Assembly (NCBI GenBank): GCA_016712465.1
Contig: JADJQZ010000001.1
Coordinates: forward strand, 4,650,001-4,714,000
Length of the DNA: 64,000 nt
Direction: 5' to 3'
DNA from: Candidatus Obscuribacter sp.
Lineage (GTDB): Bacteria; Cyanobacteriota; Vampirovibrionia; Obscuribacterales; Obscuribacteraceae
Shown here: positions 1 to 8,932 of the stretch, one piece after another
How the letters are laid out: each line of letters begins with the position of its first letter
Numbering within the stretch: position 1 is the stretch's first letter
The notes under the pieces: generated by a model
Seen by the model: the letters and a program-made list of their open reading frames with translations, nothing else
What the model was told of the DNA's origin: nothing
Database searches by the model: none
Made by a program: the position numbers and the translations under genes

Positions 1-97
1 ACTGGTGCGAACCAAGATCGTCATACCGACGGAAATTTCGGAGAAAGAGCGCGAGTTGTATAGCGAACTGGCGAGAATTGAAAAACAGCGCCAATAA
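1..97 (+). CDS. DnaJ-family chaperone, C-terminal fragment
   Basis: Only the last 31 codons are in the window, read from base 2 and ending at a TAA at 95-97. The peptide begins LVRTKIVIPTEISEKEREL and ends in a Lys/Glu-rich helix. This matches the end of the second substrate-binding domain of DnaJ/CbpA proteins, where a strand of the form 'DL(Y/L)V.V.V..P' is followed by 'L...(Q/E)REL...L'. DnaJ is a co-chaperone that stimulates DnaK ATPase. Whether this is DnaJ proper or a CbpA-like paralogue cannot be decided from the tail. The converging TPR gene ends four bases downstream. Confidence 0.6.
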   Translation, partial: LVRTKIVIPTEISEKERELYSELARIEKQRQ

Positions 98-101
98 CCG
101 G

Positions 102-1334
102 CTAGTCTTTCAAATGCAGGTTGGACACAGCCATACGGAATTCATCAAACCCTGATGTAGACTGATTCTGCCGGCACATCACTTCCGCCATGATCTCGTG
201 CAAGTCAGGGTTCAATTCCTGCAACTTACGAGCTTTCTCGAGGGTGTCACGGGCTTCCTTCAACTTATTGGTGCCGATATAGAGCCTGGCCAGGGTGAGC
301 ATGCCTTCCAAATCATGGGGATTCTTGGCCACCTTCTTCTCAGCCTCACTGAGAGCTGCTTCCACAAGACCGGCATGCTTAGAGACCAACTCGTGCACCG
401 CGTATGGATATCCAAGCACGTCTTGCTCTTTGGTGAAGCCTTTGCGAAACTCCTCAAAACCTTCCTGCTGCTTTCCATCCTGAGCAAGAGCCAGACCCAA
501 TTTCCTCTCGAAGGACGGATCTTTGGGATCACTGGCAATCAGTTCGGTCAAAGTCTTGACGGCATCAGCAGAGCGATTGGTCTTGAGATAGAGATCAGCC
601 ACTTCCTTTTTAGCTTGCAGGGCTGAATCGGGAAAACGTCGCACAATTTTTTCATAGGCGGCAACAGCATCGTCGTCGCGATTGAGGAGATTTAAGTCTC
701 TGGCATACTCTAGCTGCACAAGAGGGCTGTAAGTGACTAATTCGCAAGCCTTACCGATCAGGTTCAAACCGTTTTCCTTGTCGGCTTTGCTGCCCGCTTC
801 GATGAGAACCTTGGCACAGGCCATAAGGGCCCGCACATCCTCGGGCTTCTTGGCTGCCAGTGCTTTGGCGGCGGCCAGGGCAGCGGCATTATCGCCCTTG
901 CGCAAAAGTTTCACCGGTTCGAGCTGCTCGACCTCTTCCAACAGTTTGGGCGAAACCAGGCTGGCATCTTTGACTTCCAGACCGACCAACTCTTTATCCA
1001 CACCGTAGACACCGGTCTTATCAGGCACAATCTTGAAGGTGGCACCAAAGGCGCCGACGCAAACACCGGCCAGGGCCAGGGGCATCAGCACATCGGAAAC
1101 GATACTGATTTTGTAAGGATTTCTGCCGCCCTGGGCACTATCGGGAGGCGCGCCGGGCAAACCCACCTGAGACTGGTTGGGACCGGCAGCCGGCGGCGGC
1201 GTCAGGCCCGAGCCCGATGAAGAAGGGGTGGGAGTAGCCGGCGCGGCAGGGGGAGAAGCTTGAGCGGCAGCCGGTTCTTGCGCTGATGCCGGAGCATCGC
1301 CTTTGCCCTTACCGTCGGTTTTCTTCTTAAACAT
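102..1334 (-). CDS. TPR-repeat membrane-anchored protein
   Basis: 410 residues, starting at an ATG. The first 75 residues are low-complexity (Lys/Gly, then Ala/Pro/Ser/Gln-rich). One hydrophobic segment follows at about residues 77-100, so the protein probably sits in the inner membrane with most of its mass on one side. From about residue 145 onward it is helical with repeated TPR signatures, such as 'A..A...L.....P.D..A....A......G' and 'A...YEKIVRRFPDSALQAK'. TPR domains are protein-interaction scaffolds. No catalytic motif is visible and I do not recognise a specific family. It lies 114 bp downstream of holB on the same strand and could be cotranscribed with it. Confidence 0.75.
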   Translation of the reverse strand: MFKKKTDGKGKGDAPASAQEPAAAQASPPAAPATPTPSSSGSGLTPPPAAGPNQSQVGLPGAPPDSAQGGRNPYKISIVSDVLMPLALAGVCVGAFGATFKIVPDKTGVYGVDKELVGLEVKDASLVSPKLLEEVEQLEPVKLLRKGDNAAALAAAKALAAKKPEDVRALMACAKVLIEAGSKADKENGLNLIGKACELVTYSPLVQLEYARDLNLLNRDDDAVAAYEKIVRRFPDSALQAKKEVADLYLKTNRSADAVKTLTELIASDPKDPSFERKLGLALAQDGKQQEGFEEFRKGFTKEQDVLGYPYAVHELVSKHAGLVEAALSEAEKKVAKNPHDLEGMLTLARLYIGTNKLKEARDTLEKARKLQELNPDLHEIMAEVMCRQNQSTSGFDEFRMAVSNLHLKD

Positions 1335-1448
1335 CGCTTCTCACAGGTCCTTTGTCTTATTCTCTACCCAGCTTGCTTTGACCGCCATTTCGGTCTGATA
1401 ATGATCTCTACTTGACTAACCTAATAAAGCTTATACCTTGCTTTTATC

Positions 1449-2504
1449 TCAGATAAAGTTCTTTTGCCTCAGTTGCTGCCAACTTAAAACAAAAGATTCA
1501 CAAACAGCCTTTTTTCCCACGTACTGATCGACTCGACGCTTGGCTTCTTCCGTCAGGGCTACCAGCGTGCCGGCATAGCGGGCCAGATTGGCAGCCTTGC
1601 CGGTCTTGATACGCCTCAGTTCAAGAGCAAGCAGGGCATCGAAAACCTCTTCCGGGGCATGCTCCTCCTCAAGCAGTTCGTGAAGCTTGTGTGCCAGAGC
1701 AAGGGCGTCCTGGGCCAGCCTGGCGCCATGATGACGATCGGCCTCGCTCAAGAAGGTCTCACCGGCCAGCTCCTTAACAACGGCGCTTTCCCAGAAAGCT
1801 TTGTTGGCGGCTTCGTCCTGCGCCTCCAACTTGCGTCCCGGCAAGAGACCCACATGGGCCAGGATGCCGAGATTCTCAGCCCGGCTGTTCAAGAGCGGCA
1901 CCACCTGGCAGCGACTGACAATGGTGGCAAGCACATCATCCACGGCATTGGCAAAGAAAAGGAAAAGGCAGTTGGAACGCGGTTCTTCGATGGTCTTGAG
2001 AAGTGCGTTGGCGGCCGGTCTATGAAAGGCGGATTCGGAGGCGTCATCTACCACCACCACCCGCACATAACTGGTGGTGAGGGAAAGCTCCTCCGACAAT
2101 TGCCTGGCTTTTTCAACGGGAATCTTGCCGCTGGCACCGCTCTCGTTACTGAGCACATACCAGGCCTTGGGGTGAGTATCGCGGTAAAGCCAGCGACAGT
2201 TCTGGCAAGCCCGAGAAAAGACTGCCTGATTGTTAAGCAGTTCATCTGTCGCTAAGACCTCTTCTTCCAGGCGCCCCGAGCTATGACCCGCACCCACCAT
2301 CAAACAGGGGCCGAGCTCGGCTTTTTCCGGCTTTTCACAATTGAGATAGATAGCCAATTGCCGCGCCAGGAGCCACTTGGAAGCCTGATCGCGGCCCGTG
2401 AGCAGGAAAGCATGAGCCATGCGACCGGAGCTCTGGGCGCTGGCAAAAAGCCTGGTGGCAACCGGTTGAATAGTAGTCAAGGCAGGGCTGAAAATGCTTT
2501 GCAT
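1449..2504 (-). CDS. holB: DNA polymerase III delta-prime subunit
   Basis: 351 residues. The N-terminal region has the clamp-loader AAA+ layout. 'MAHAFLLTGRDQASKW' occupies the Walker A position but is degenerate (no GKT), as is usual for the non-ATPase delta-prime subunit. A Cys pair in 'ACQNC' about residue 100 is a remnant of the zinc module. 'RVVVVDDASE' is the Walker B position, 'ANALLKTIEEP' the box that follows it, and 'IVSRCQVVPL' carries the SRC motif that supplies the arginine finger to the neighbouring clamp-loader subunit. The family works in the clamp-loader complex at replication forks. The C-terminal third is helical and divergent. The gene is transcribed divergently from purA. 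Confidence 0.85.
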   Translation of the reverse strand: MQSIFSPALTTIQPVATRLFASAQSSGRMAHAFLLTGRDQASKWLLARQLAIYLNCEKPEKAELGPCLMVGAGHSSGRLEEEVLATDELLNNQAVFSRACQNCRWLYRDTHPKAWYVLSNESGASGKIPVEKARQLSEELSLTTSYVRVVVVDDASESAFHRPAANALLKTIEEPRSNCLFLFFANAVDDVLATIVSRCQVVPLLNSRAENLGILAHVGLLPGRKLEAQDEAANKAFWESAVVKELAGETFLSEADRHHGARLAQDALALAHKLHELLEEEHAPEEVFDALLALELRRIKTGKAANLARYAGTLVALTEEAKRRVDQYVGKKAVCESFVLSWQQLRQKNFI

Positions 2505-2797
2505 AAGTAAGTAATAATAACCGGTTTGCGCCCTGGAAATTGACAGCTCTTGGCGAGTGACCTAGACTATCTGGGTCAAAAACGCGTCGGAAGTTTCTTT
2601 CAGATTTCAGGTGAAAGACAACTTTCTATGCCCTTTCCCCGGGATGAGCCCCGTTTTCGGCGACCCAACCAAACAGCGGTTAGCGGTTGACGAAATTAAT
2701 GGCTTAAACCGGAAGCAGCCTTGTGGCGTGAAAAAGCTTTGGAAGACGTTATTTTTGACCGAGATGTGAGAATTCTTACTTCCTCATTTGGAGATTT

Positions 2798-4141
2798 TTG
2801 ACCTTGGCTAACGTAATAGTTGTCGGTGCACAGTTCGGAGACGAGGGAAAGGCTAAGGTCACAGACCTCCTGGCCCGTAACGCCGACGTAGTTGTGAGAT
2901 ATCAGGGTGGCGCCAACGCCGGTCACACGGTTGTGGTCGATGGCGAGACCTACAAGTTCCACCTCATCCCTTCCGGTATCCTCTACGAGGGTAAGACCTG
3001 TATTCTTGGCCCCGGCATGGTTATCGACCCCAAAGCCTTCATAAACGAGCTCGGTGCTCTCATGAAGCGCGGTCTCGATGACACCAAGCTGAAAGTATCA
3101 GCCTCGGCCCATGTGACCATGCCCTACCACCTGGCTCTCGATGCCGCTGAAGAAGAAAGCCGCGGCGCCAACAAGATTGGTACCACCAAGCGCGGCATCG
3201 GTCCCACCTATGCCGATAAGTGCGCCAGAAGCGGTATTCGCATGGAAGACTTGCTCGATAAGGAAGTCTTGAAAGAAAAACTGGAATGGATGGTACCGCG
3301 CAAGAACGTTCTATTGGAGCGCATGTACAACATTCCTCCTTTCGACGCCAAAGCCATTCTGGAAGAGTACAGCGGCTATGCCGAGCAGATTCGCAAGTAT
3401 GTCTGCGACACTTCCGAATACATTTTCAACGCCGTGCAGGCCCGCAAAAACATTCTCTTTGAAGGCGCCCAGGGCACCCTCCTCGACCTCGACCACGGCT
3501 CCTATCCCTACGTCACCAGTTCCAGCCCCTCTGCAGGCGGCGCCTGTATCGGAGCCGGTATCGGTCCGACCATCATCGACCGTGTCATCGGCGTATCAAA
3601 AGCCTACATGACACGCGTGGGCGAAGGTCCCTTCCCTACCGAACAAGAAGGCGAGATAGGCGAGATGCTTCGTCAAACAGGCAAAGCCTGGGCGGAAGTA
3701 GGCGTCACCACCGGTCGCCCTCGCCGTTGCGGCTGGTTCGACACCGTGATCGGTCGCTATTCGGTGCGTATCAACGGTCTCGATTGCCTGGCCATCACCA
3801 AACTTGATGTGCTTGACGAGTTCGATGAAATTCAAATTTGTGTAGCCTACAAAGATAAGAGAGACGGCTCCACCCACAAGGAAATGTCTTCCATTGGTTC
3901 CAACTTCAAACATATGGAACCAATCTACAAGTCGTTCCCGGGCTGGAAGAAACCCACCGGCGATCTGCGCAGCTTCAAGGAACTGCCCCTGGAAGCGCAG
4001 AGATACCTGGATTTCATCGCCGATGAATTGGATTGCCCCGTAGCCATCGTCTCAGTCGGACCGACCAGAGACAAGACCGTGGTTATAGAAGATCCTATCC
4101 ACGGACCCAAGCGGGTTCTCACCAAGTCTACCCAACAGTAG
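2798..4141 (+). CDS. purA: Adenylosuccinate synthetase
   Basis: 447 residues and full length for the family. It catalyses the GTP-dependent joining of IMP and aspartate, the first step from IMP to AMP, in the cytosol. Visible motifs are the N-terminal phosphate loop 'GAQFGDEGKAK', 'GGANAGHTV', 'GIGPTYADK', 'EGAQGTLLDLDHGSYPYVTSS' split across the IMP site, 'TTGRPRRCGW' and 'KLDVLD' for guanine recognition. No in-frame ATG precedes the conserved start. TTG at 2798 and TTG at 2804 are both possible, with GGAG at 2790-2793 favouring either by spacing (4 or 10 nt). The loop reads GDEGKAK where the family norm is GDEGKGK. Confidence 0.97.
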   Translation: MTLANVIVVGAQFGDEGKAKVTDLLARNADVVVRYQGGANAGHTVVVDGETYKFHLIPSGILYEGKTCILGPGMVIDPKAFINELGALMKRGLDDTKLKVSASAHVTMPYHLALDAAEEESRGANKIGTTKRGIGPTYADKCARSGIRMEDLLDKEVLKEKLEWMVPRKNVLLERMYNIPPFDAKAILEEYSGYAEQIRKYVCDTSEYIFNAVQARKNILFEGAQGTLLDLDHGSYPYVTSSSPSAGGACIGAGIGPTIIDRVIGVSKAYMTRVGEGPFPTEQEGEIGEMLRQTGKAWAEVGVTTGRPRRCGWFDTVIGRYSVRINGLDCLAITKLDVLDEFDEIQICVAYKDKRDGSTHKEMSSIGSNFKHMEPIYKSFPGWKKPTGDLRSFKELPLEAQRYLDFIADELDCPVAIVSVGPTRDKTVVIEDPIHGPKRVLTKSTQQ

Positions 4142-4163
4142 ACCGGAAGCAGCATGGAAAGAG

Positions 4164-4193
4164 AAAAGCCCGCGACTCAGTTGCGGGCTTTTT
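4164..4193. terminator. Bidirectional intrinsic terminator between purA and the TPR gene
   Basis: A stem AGCCCGC/GCGGGCT (4167-4173 with 4183-4189) extends inward by further pairs to a 3-nt loop. A-rich sequence precedes it and a T-run (4189-4193) follows, so it can terminate purA and also the converging gene. The TGA of the minus-strand gene (4177-4179) lies inside the loop. Confidence 0.85.
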
Positions 4194-5190
4194 CACCGGC
4201 TGAAATTCCGAGGGCACGGTAGAGAATGCCCCTGAACCAGAGAGCCAGGTCGGCCTGCTTGGCCGTGCAGCGTTCTACACCGGCCTGGCTGCCCGTATCG
4301 TCAGGCAGGAACTGCAAAATGCGGCGATAGACTTCCCGCGCTTCCAGATACTGACCCAGATCAAATTCGTAGAGATGGGCCAGGACGGTGAGGGCCTCCA
4401 GGTTGAAAGGATCGGCCTCGATGACGGACTGCAAGGTATTGCGGGCCTCACGGAAAGCGCCCTGCACTTGCAAGAGATTAGCCAGTTCGGTCTGCCAGGA
4501 CAACCTGGCGGGAGCCCTGCGTGTAGCCGCTTCCAGTAGTTGCAGCGCTTTTTCGTTTTCACCACAGGCCTGTAACACCATGGAACCGGCATGCAAGATA
4601 TTGCCGTCATTGGGATAGAGCGAAAGTAAGCTCTCCATTTGCTCCCTGGCCCGACGCAAATATTGGTTGGCCAGCAAGGCTTCCACCAGCGCCAGGCGGG
4701 CCTCTTTATCGGCCGGCGCCATATGGGCTGCATCTTCCGCCAGGCTGAGGGCCAGGGCACTGCTGAGGTTCTCCAGGTGCAAGCGGGAAAGAGCCACAAG
4801 GGGCTCCACCAGATGAGGCTGAAGTTGCCGCACGCGCTCATATTGAATGATGGCCAGGGCGGAAAGACCCATATCCTGATATAGCCGAGCCGCCGTCAGG
4901 GCCACCTTTCCGTCGGCGGGATACTGCATGAGAAGCCTTTCCAACCGAGGTCTGGCCGTCATCAGCGAACCTTCGGCAATGAGCTTTTGTACCTGCGAAA
5001 GCTCCGAATCGGCCGGTCTACTGCCGGTTACCGGGCGGACCGCTGCCGGGGGATGAGAGTCACCCATGGCAACCACCGGAAGAACCGGTAGCAAGGTCAA
5101 CCCCAGTGCCAGAGTGAGGCTCAGGTTCACCCCCTGCACGAGGAGTTCGGGCAAGTGCGCTTTTGGAAAATAGTAAAAGCGGTGCAGCAT
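4177..5190 (-). CDS. TPR-repeat protein, probably exported or membrane-anchored
   Basis: 337 residues from an ATG. A hydrophobic stretch at about residues 18-42 ('LSLTLALGLTLLPVLPVVA') is either an N-terminal anchor or a late signal peptide. From about residue 65 the chain is all helical TPR-like repeats of roughly 34 residues, for example 'ALAIIQYERVRQLQPHLVE' and 'ALQLLEAATRRAPARLSWQ', through to about residue 300. No catalytic residues are seen. It is converging with purA and its stop codon is inside the shared terminator. The specific function is unknown. Its arrangement resembles that of the TPR protein at 102-1334. Confidence 0.7.
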   Translation of the reverse strand: MLHRFYYFPKAHLPELLVQGVNLSLTLALGLTLLPVLPVVAMGDSHPPAAVRPVTGSRPADSELSQVQKLIAEGSLMTARPRLERLLMQYPADGKVALTAARLYQDMGLSALAIIQYERVRQLQPHLVEPLVALSRLHLENLSSALALSLAEDAAHMAPADKEARLALVEALLANQYLRRAREQMESLLSLYPNDGNILHAGSMVLQACGENEKALQLLEAATRRAPARLSWQTELANLLQVQGAFREARNTLQSVIEADPFNLEALTVLAHLYEFDLGQYLEAREVYRRILQFLPDDTGSQAGVERCTAKQADLALWFRGILYRALGISAGEKARN

Positions 5191-5341
5191 ACTTCAATAA
5201 CCGATTCAGACCACCACCAAGCATGGTACCAGAAACAAAATTACAGGCAAAGAAAAGCATCGGGCAAGTGCTAGGATAGACACAGCCATTCAACTAAGAA
5301 AGGCCAGGTTCGACAACAACGAGAGCAGACAGACGCCCTTG

Positions 5342-8071
5342 ATGGAACCCGGGGAGATTAGCAGACAGACTTCGCCCGACAACCAGTCTAAGGCGGCGGA
5401 ATCAGGCAACTCCGTTAGCATAAGGAAAGGCGGCACCGACTGGTATTCCCTTTCGGTCTTATGGCTTGCCACCCTGGCCGTAAGTGGAGTTATCAGCCTC
5501 TATGTCATGGCCATCGCCTGGCTCAACATCAAAGATATAGATATCGACCCCATAGACCGCGCCGCCTACCAGGCCGCTGCCGAAGTTTCAAATCTGGCGG
5601 TGCACCACAGGGACTTCGGAGCCCTGGTTCTCAATCAACCACCAGACGATTTGAACAGAGCACGCAGCTTCAATACTGTTGTAAGTCTCCTGCGCACCAG
5701 CCTTTACCTGGCCAACCGCCTCGAATTGAAAGTGGTGCAAGAAGAAGCAGAGAAAGACTATGCCGAACTTCTCAGCCAGAGAGCAAGACTGCTCACCTTA
5801 GTGGAAGCGAATTTGAAGCCGAGCCCGGTTAAGGATAAGCCCTCCCAAAACGGAGTCTCTGTCCTACCCACCAACACTTACGCGCGGGTCAGACAAACCA
5901 TTGTGGGCAGCCTGCGCCAGTCGGAAAAACTGACCGATCTGAGCATCAAATGCGGTACCTTAAAACACGGCCAGGGCTTGAGCAAAATTCCCGCCGAGAA
6001 TGACGAAGAAAAGGCGCCCTATGTTGAGAACGGCCGGCTCAAGACCATGGTACCGGTGCCGATACCACTTAAAACTCCAACGTCCTTCATCTTCCACCAG
6101 GAACCGCTCCAATCAAAGATAGTGAGGACCGGCGACTTCGTGCCCCTTAAAGACAGACAGACCCTACCCTCGGCACTCTTACTGGAAGCCACCATGGAAG
6201 AGCACAATCGCCGCTCAGGCAAAGGGGCAGTCAGCTATATCAAAAGGCGCATCTGCATCAGCCTGGGCGCTTCGGACAAAGAGTCGCTTACGGCTGCACC
6301 GCTGTCCAAGCCTCTACCAACCTGCCTGGCTATCTCCTTTCCCCATGGCAGATTGGCGACTATGGACAGTCTCGCTTCCCTCTTGCAGTGCAAGACCTGG
6401 CTGGGAAATGGCAATTGGACCGAATACGCCGGCAACGCCGGCAGTGGCAGCGGCAGACTCTCGCCCACAGCCAATCCCGTCATCAAACAAATGAGTCCGG
6501 GAGACTCGCTTTCGCTTCTGCTTTATCACTTTTTGCGCAACCAGACCACCCCCATCTCGCCCGGGTACTTGCGAAATGTCGTCAATGAGACCTTTCCGCC
6601 CCCTCCTCCTCCTTCCGACAGCCTCTCGCAAGCCGGCAACAGTCGCCTGCGCACCCTCACCGACGATCCCCTCGGGGAAAGCGATAGAAGCTATAAGAGT
6701 TATCTTGAAATCGACGAAGCCATAGAGACTGAGGCAAACAGTTGCCTGATTCAGAACACCGATGCCCGCAGCTTTTCCTATCTCTATAAAGGCGGTCCCA
6801 AAGAACAAGGGCAACTGGCTGTGGCGGCAGCCTTTAAGAACGGCTCCAGAAGGTTCCCGGCTTCGGCGCTGCCGGTGGTGGTTTCAGCCCGGGGCGAGCC
6901 CACCCTGCCAGGGCAAAAATCCTTTCAGAAGAAACTGGTCACAGACCTCCTGACCAGCCTATACAACACCAATCTGGCTGCTAACGACACCCTGGCCACG
7001 GCGCGTATCATGCAAGCCAATGCCCTCAAGCGCATGAAAGACAGCACCGACAAGAACTACCTGCTGGTAGGAGAACTGTCCTATTTGCGCAGCAAGTCAG
7101 GTCTGAACCAGACACCGGCAGAGCGGAAGAAACTGAATGAGGAAATTACCTTGCGGGAATCCCGCATTGAGTATGAACGCAAACAACAGCAACTCCTGCT
7201 CAATATAGGAAAACTGGCAGCAGCAGCCAGAGCCAATGCCGATAGAGTGGCGGCCGCTTCCTTCGATTGCGGCGCCCATCTTTTTCTCCTGGCGGCCGGC
7301 GGCATTAATCGACCCGATCAAGAGAAAGATAGTTTCATTCTCGGCAAGCGTTTTGCCTTCAGACCTGTAGCCAGCGGACTTTCTGAAAGCGAACTCTACG
7401 AAAGCGCCCAGGCTCTCACGGAAAATCCGGCAGCCAAGCTTGATTCACCCTGGCTGAACGGTAAGATGCAGGTCTTCGGAACAGCCCGCGGCATTTACCA
7501 GAAGCCCGACACCCAGATTATGGTAGAAGGAAAGAGCCTGAGCGAGCTGAAAGCCCAGGGCGACTATCTGCGAGCCAGGCCCCAGACTATCACCATCGAT
7601 AGCCGCGCCTTGAGGCCCTCAAAGAGCCGCTATCAGGCTCTTTCATTTGCTGATTATCCTTTTGCCACCGTCACAAACCGGGAAGGTCAACTGGTTTTCT
7701 ATTGCCAGGACGCTTATAAAAGCGCCAACCAGATAATCTGGTCGAGCCTGGCTAGAGATTACGGCGGCAGCCTCAAGCCTGACTCTTCCGCCCGGGAAAG
7801 CGATGAAGCTTTCACGGCCAACAGCCCTTCAGCACAAAAGCAAAGCTCTCCCAGCCCGAGCAATGTTTCCTGGTGCAAGAGCGCCTTCAATTACGAAGGC
7901 GGGTCGGAAGACACAACCTGTCCGGCTCTGACCGGAGAGTGGCAACTGCGCTCCCCCCTCATGCCGGCCGACAGCGACCTGCAAAACACCATTAAAGGAG
8001 CAACGCTGACCGATCCAAAGAGCGGTCAGCGTGTGCCTCAGATTCCACCAGCCGGAGCTGAATTACTTTAG
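5342..8071 (+). CDS. Large orphan protein with one N-terminal membrane segment
   Basis: 909 residues from ATG 5342 (a TTG directly before it is an alternative). A single hydrophobic segment lies at about residues 42-62, preceded by a polar, Lys-containing N-terminus, so a signal-anchor with a large external domain is likely. Just after the membrane segment comes 'IDRAAYQAAAEVSNLAV', which loosely recalls TadE/TadG-like pilus proteins, but I cannot claim that relation. A helical Lys/Glu/Arg-rich stretch lies around residues 565-625. Four Cys occur near the ends of otherwise Ser/Pro-rich segments. There is no recognised catalytic motif. It has no evident operon partner: the gene before diverges and the gene after converges. 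Confidence 0.65.
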   Translation: MEPGEISRQTSPDNQSKAAESGNSVSIRKGGTDWYSLSVLWLATLAVSGVISLYVMAIAWLNIKDIDIDPIDRAAYQAAAEVSNLAVHHRDFGALVLNQPPDDLNRARSFNTVVSLLRTSLYLANRLELKVVQEEAEKDYAELLSQRARLLTLVEANLKPSPVKDKPSQNGVSVLPTNTYARVRQTIVGSLRQSEKLTDLSIKCGTLKHGQGLSKIPAENDEEKAPYVENGRLKTMVPVPIPLKTPTSFIFHQEPLQSKIVRTGDFVPLKDRQTLPSALLLEATMEEHNRRSGKGAVSYIKRRICISLGASDKESLTAAPLSKPLPTCLAISFPHGRLATMDSLASLLQCKTWLGNGNWTEYAGNAGSGSGRLSPTANPVIKQMSPGDSLSLLLYHFLRNQTTPISPGYLRNVVNETFPPPPPPSDSLSQAGNSRLRTLTDDPLGESDRSYKSYLEIDEAIETEANSCLIQNTDARSFSYLYKGGPKEQGQLAVAAAFKNGSRRFPASALPVVVSARGEPTLPGQKSFQKKLVTDLLTSLYNTNLAANDTLATARIMQANALKRMKDSTDKNYLLVGELSYLRSKSGLNQTPAERKKLNEEITLRESRIEYERKQQQLLLNIGKLAAAARANADRVAAASFDCGAHLFLLAAGGINRPDQEKDSFILGKRFAFRPVASGLSESELYESAQALTENPAAKLDSPWLNGKMQVFGTARGIYQKPDTQIMVEGKSLSELKAQGDYLRARPQTITIDSRALRPSKSRYQALSFADYPFATVTNREGQLVFYCQDAYKSANQIIWSSLARDYGGSLKPDSSARESDEAFTANSPSAQKQSSPSPSNVSWCKSAFNYEGGSEDTTCPALTGEWQLRSPLMPADSDLQNTIKGATLTDPKSGQRVPQIPPAGAELL

Positions 8072-8087
8072 GTCAAAGCCTCAGGAA

Positions 8088-8567
8088 CTAGTCCTGGCGC
8101 TTGCCTTTCTTCTTTTTGCCGCCTTCGGCTTCGGCTTCAGTCTCGCAGCCACTCTCAGCTTCAACGTCGCACTCGACGGCGTCTTCACAGGCAGACTTGA
8201 CCACGGGAGTGATACCAAGATGGTTCTCCAGGGTTTTGAGGCGCTCTACCACTTCTTCGTATTGATCTAAAGATACAAAACCGAATTCGCGAGCAGCGTC
8301 TTTTACTTTCTTCTGGAATTTACCGGAGACTTTCTTCTCGATGGTACCGGTACGCTTGGCAGCTTCATCCGAGAGGCCTTTCAAGAATGACTGTGCTGAT
8401 TCAGTCTTGATTTTGCCTTTCTCTTCCAGATCGTCAATCAGTTCTTGTCCTACTTTGACGAGGTCCTGCATGGCTTCCTTGAGAGCATCTTTGACGCGCT
8501 CTACGTTGGAAGAAGCGCCGACACTGGTGAGAACGGCTTTTTTCAGCAATTTGGTACGGTCAGACAT
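8088..8567 (-). CDS. Phasin-like protein (putative polyhydroxyalkanoate granule protein)
   Basis: 159 residues. It is almost wholly amphipathic helix with heptad-like spacing. Residues 1-60 contain 'LLKKAVLTSVGA' and 'ALKEAMQDLVKVGQELIDDLEEKGK', followed by 'LDQYEEVVERLKTLENHLGI' at about 100-120. This is the layout of PhaI/PhaF-type phasins, which coat PHA granules. The C-terminus is acidic with two Cys and ends in a Lys-rich tail (GGKKKKGKRQD). AGGAG lies six bases before the ATG. No other PHA gene is adjacent, so the role is inferred from layout only. A generic coiled-coil protein is the alternative. Confidence 0.5.
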   Translation of the reverse strand: MSDRTKLLKKAVLTSVGASSNVERVKDALKEAMQDLVKVGQELIDDLEEKGKIKTESAQSFLKGLSDEAAKRTGTIEKKVSGKFQKKVKDAAREFGFVSLDQYEEVVERLKTLENHLGITPVVKSACEDAVECDVEAESGCETEAEAEGGKKKKGKRQD

Positions 8568-8585
8568 GTTTTACTCCTGAGTTCT

Positions 8586-8605
8586 CGCTCCCTGGTGCGG
8601 GAGCG
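8586..8605 (-). promoter_or_regulatory. Hairpin in the 5' leader of the phasin-like gene
   Basis: A perfect 7-bp inverted repeat CGCTCCC/GGGAGCG with a 6-nt loop lies just upstream of the ribosome binding site of the minus-strand gene starting at 8567. It could affect mRNA stability or initiation. The remaining 330 bases up to the next gene (8606-8932) contain no supportable coding region. I saw no clear promoter there. Confidence 0.4.
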
Positions 8606-8932
8606 AATGACAATGGGCACAAAGGATGGGTTTCTGCGCTCAATTCTATTTCTCGATGAGCATCTTTGTCTCATTCTTCACAAAGATATCAAGATAATCC
8701 TTAACACAATTCCTTTCAAATGGCTCTCAAGGCGCTACTTTTCATGAGGTAATTGCCGGTAAAATATGGAATCGCCGAAAGTTCAAAAGGCTCTCGGAAA
8801 GGATATATTTCTTGCCCTTGGCTGCCACCGCGGAGCCCGTTCCAGCTCAATGCCGGAAAGGCAGACAGCAAGCACGAGGGCTGGTCCGCGTAGAACTTAG
8901 TAAGAATTTGGAATTAATGGGGAGTGATAATA

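Noticed and set aside
8445..8747. Plus-strand 100-codon ORF opposite the phasin gene
   Set aside because: Most of it lies on the opposite strand of the phasin gene, and it has no start signal or family features.
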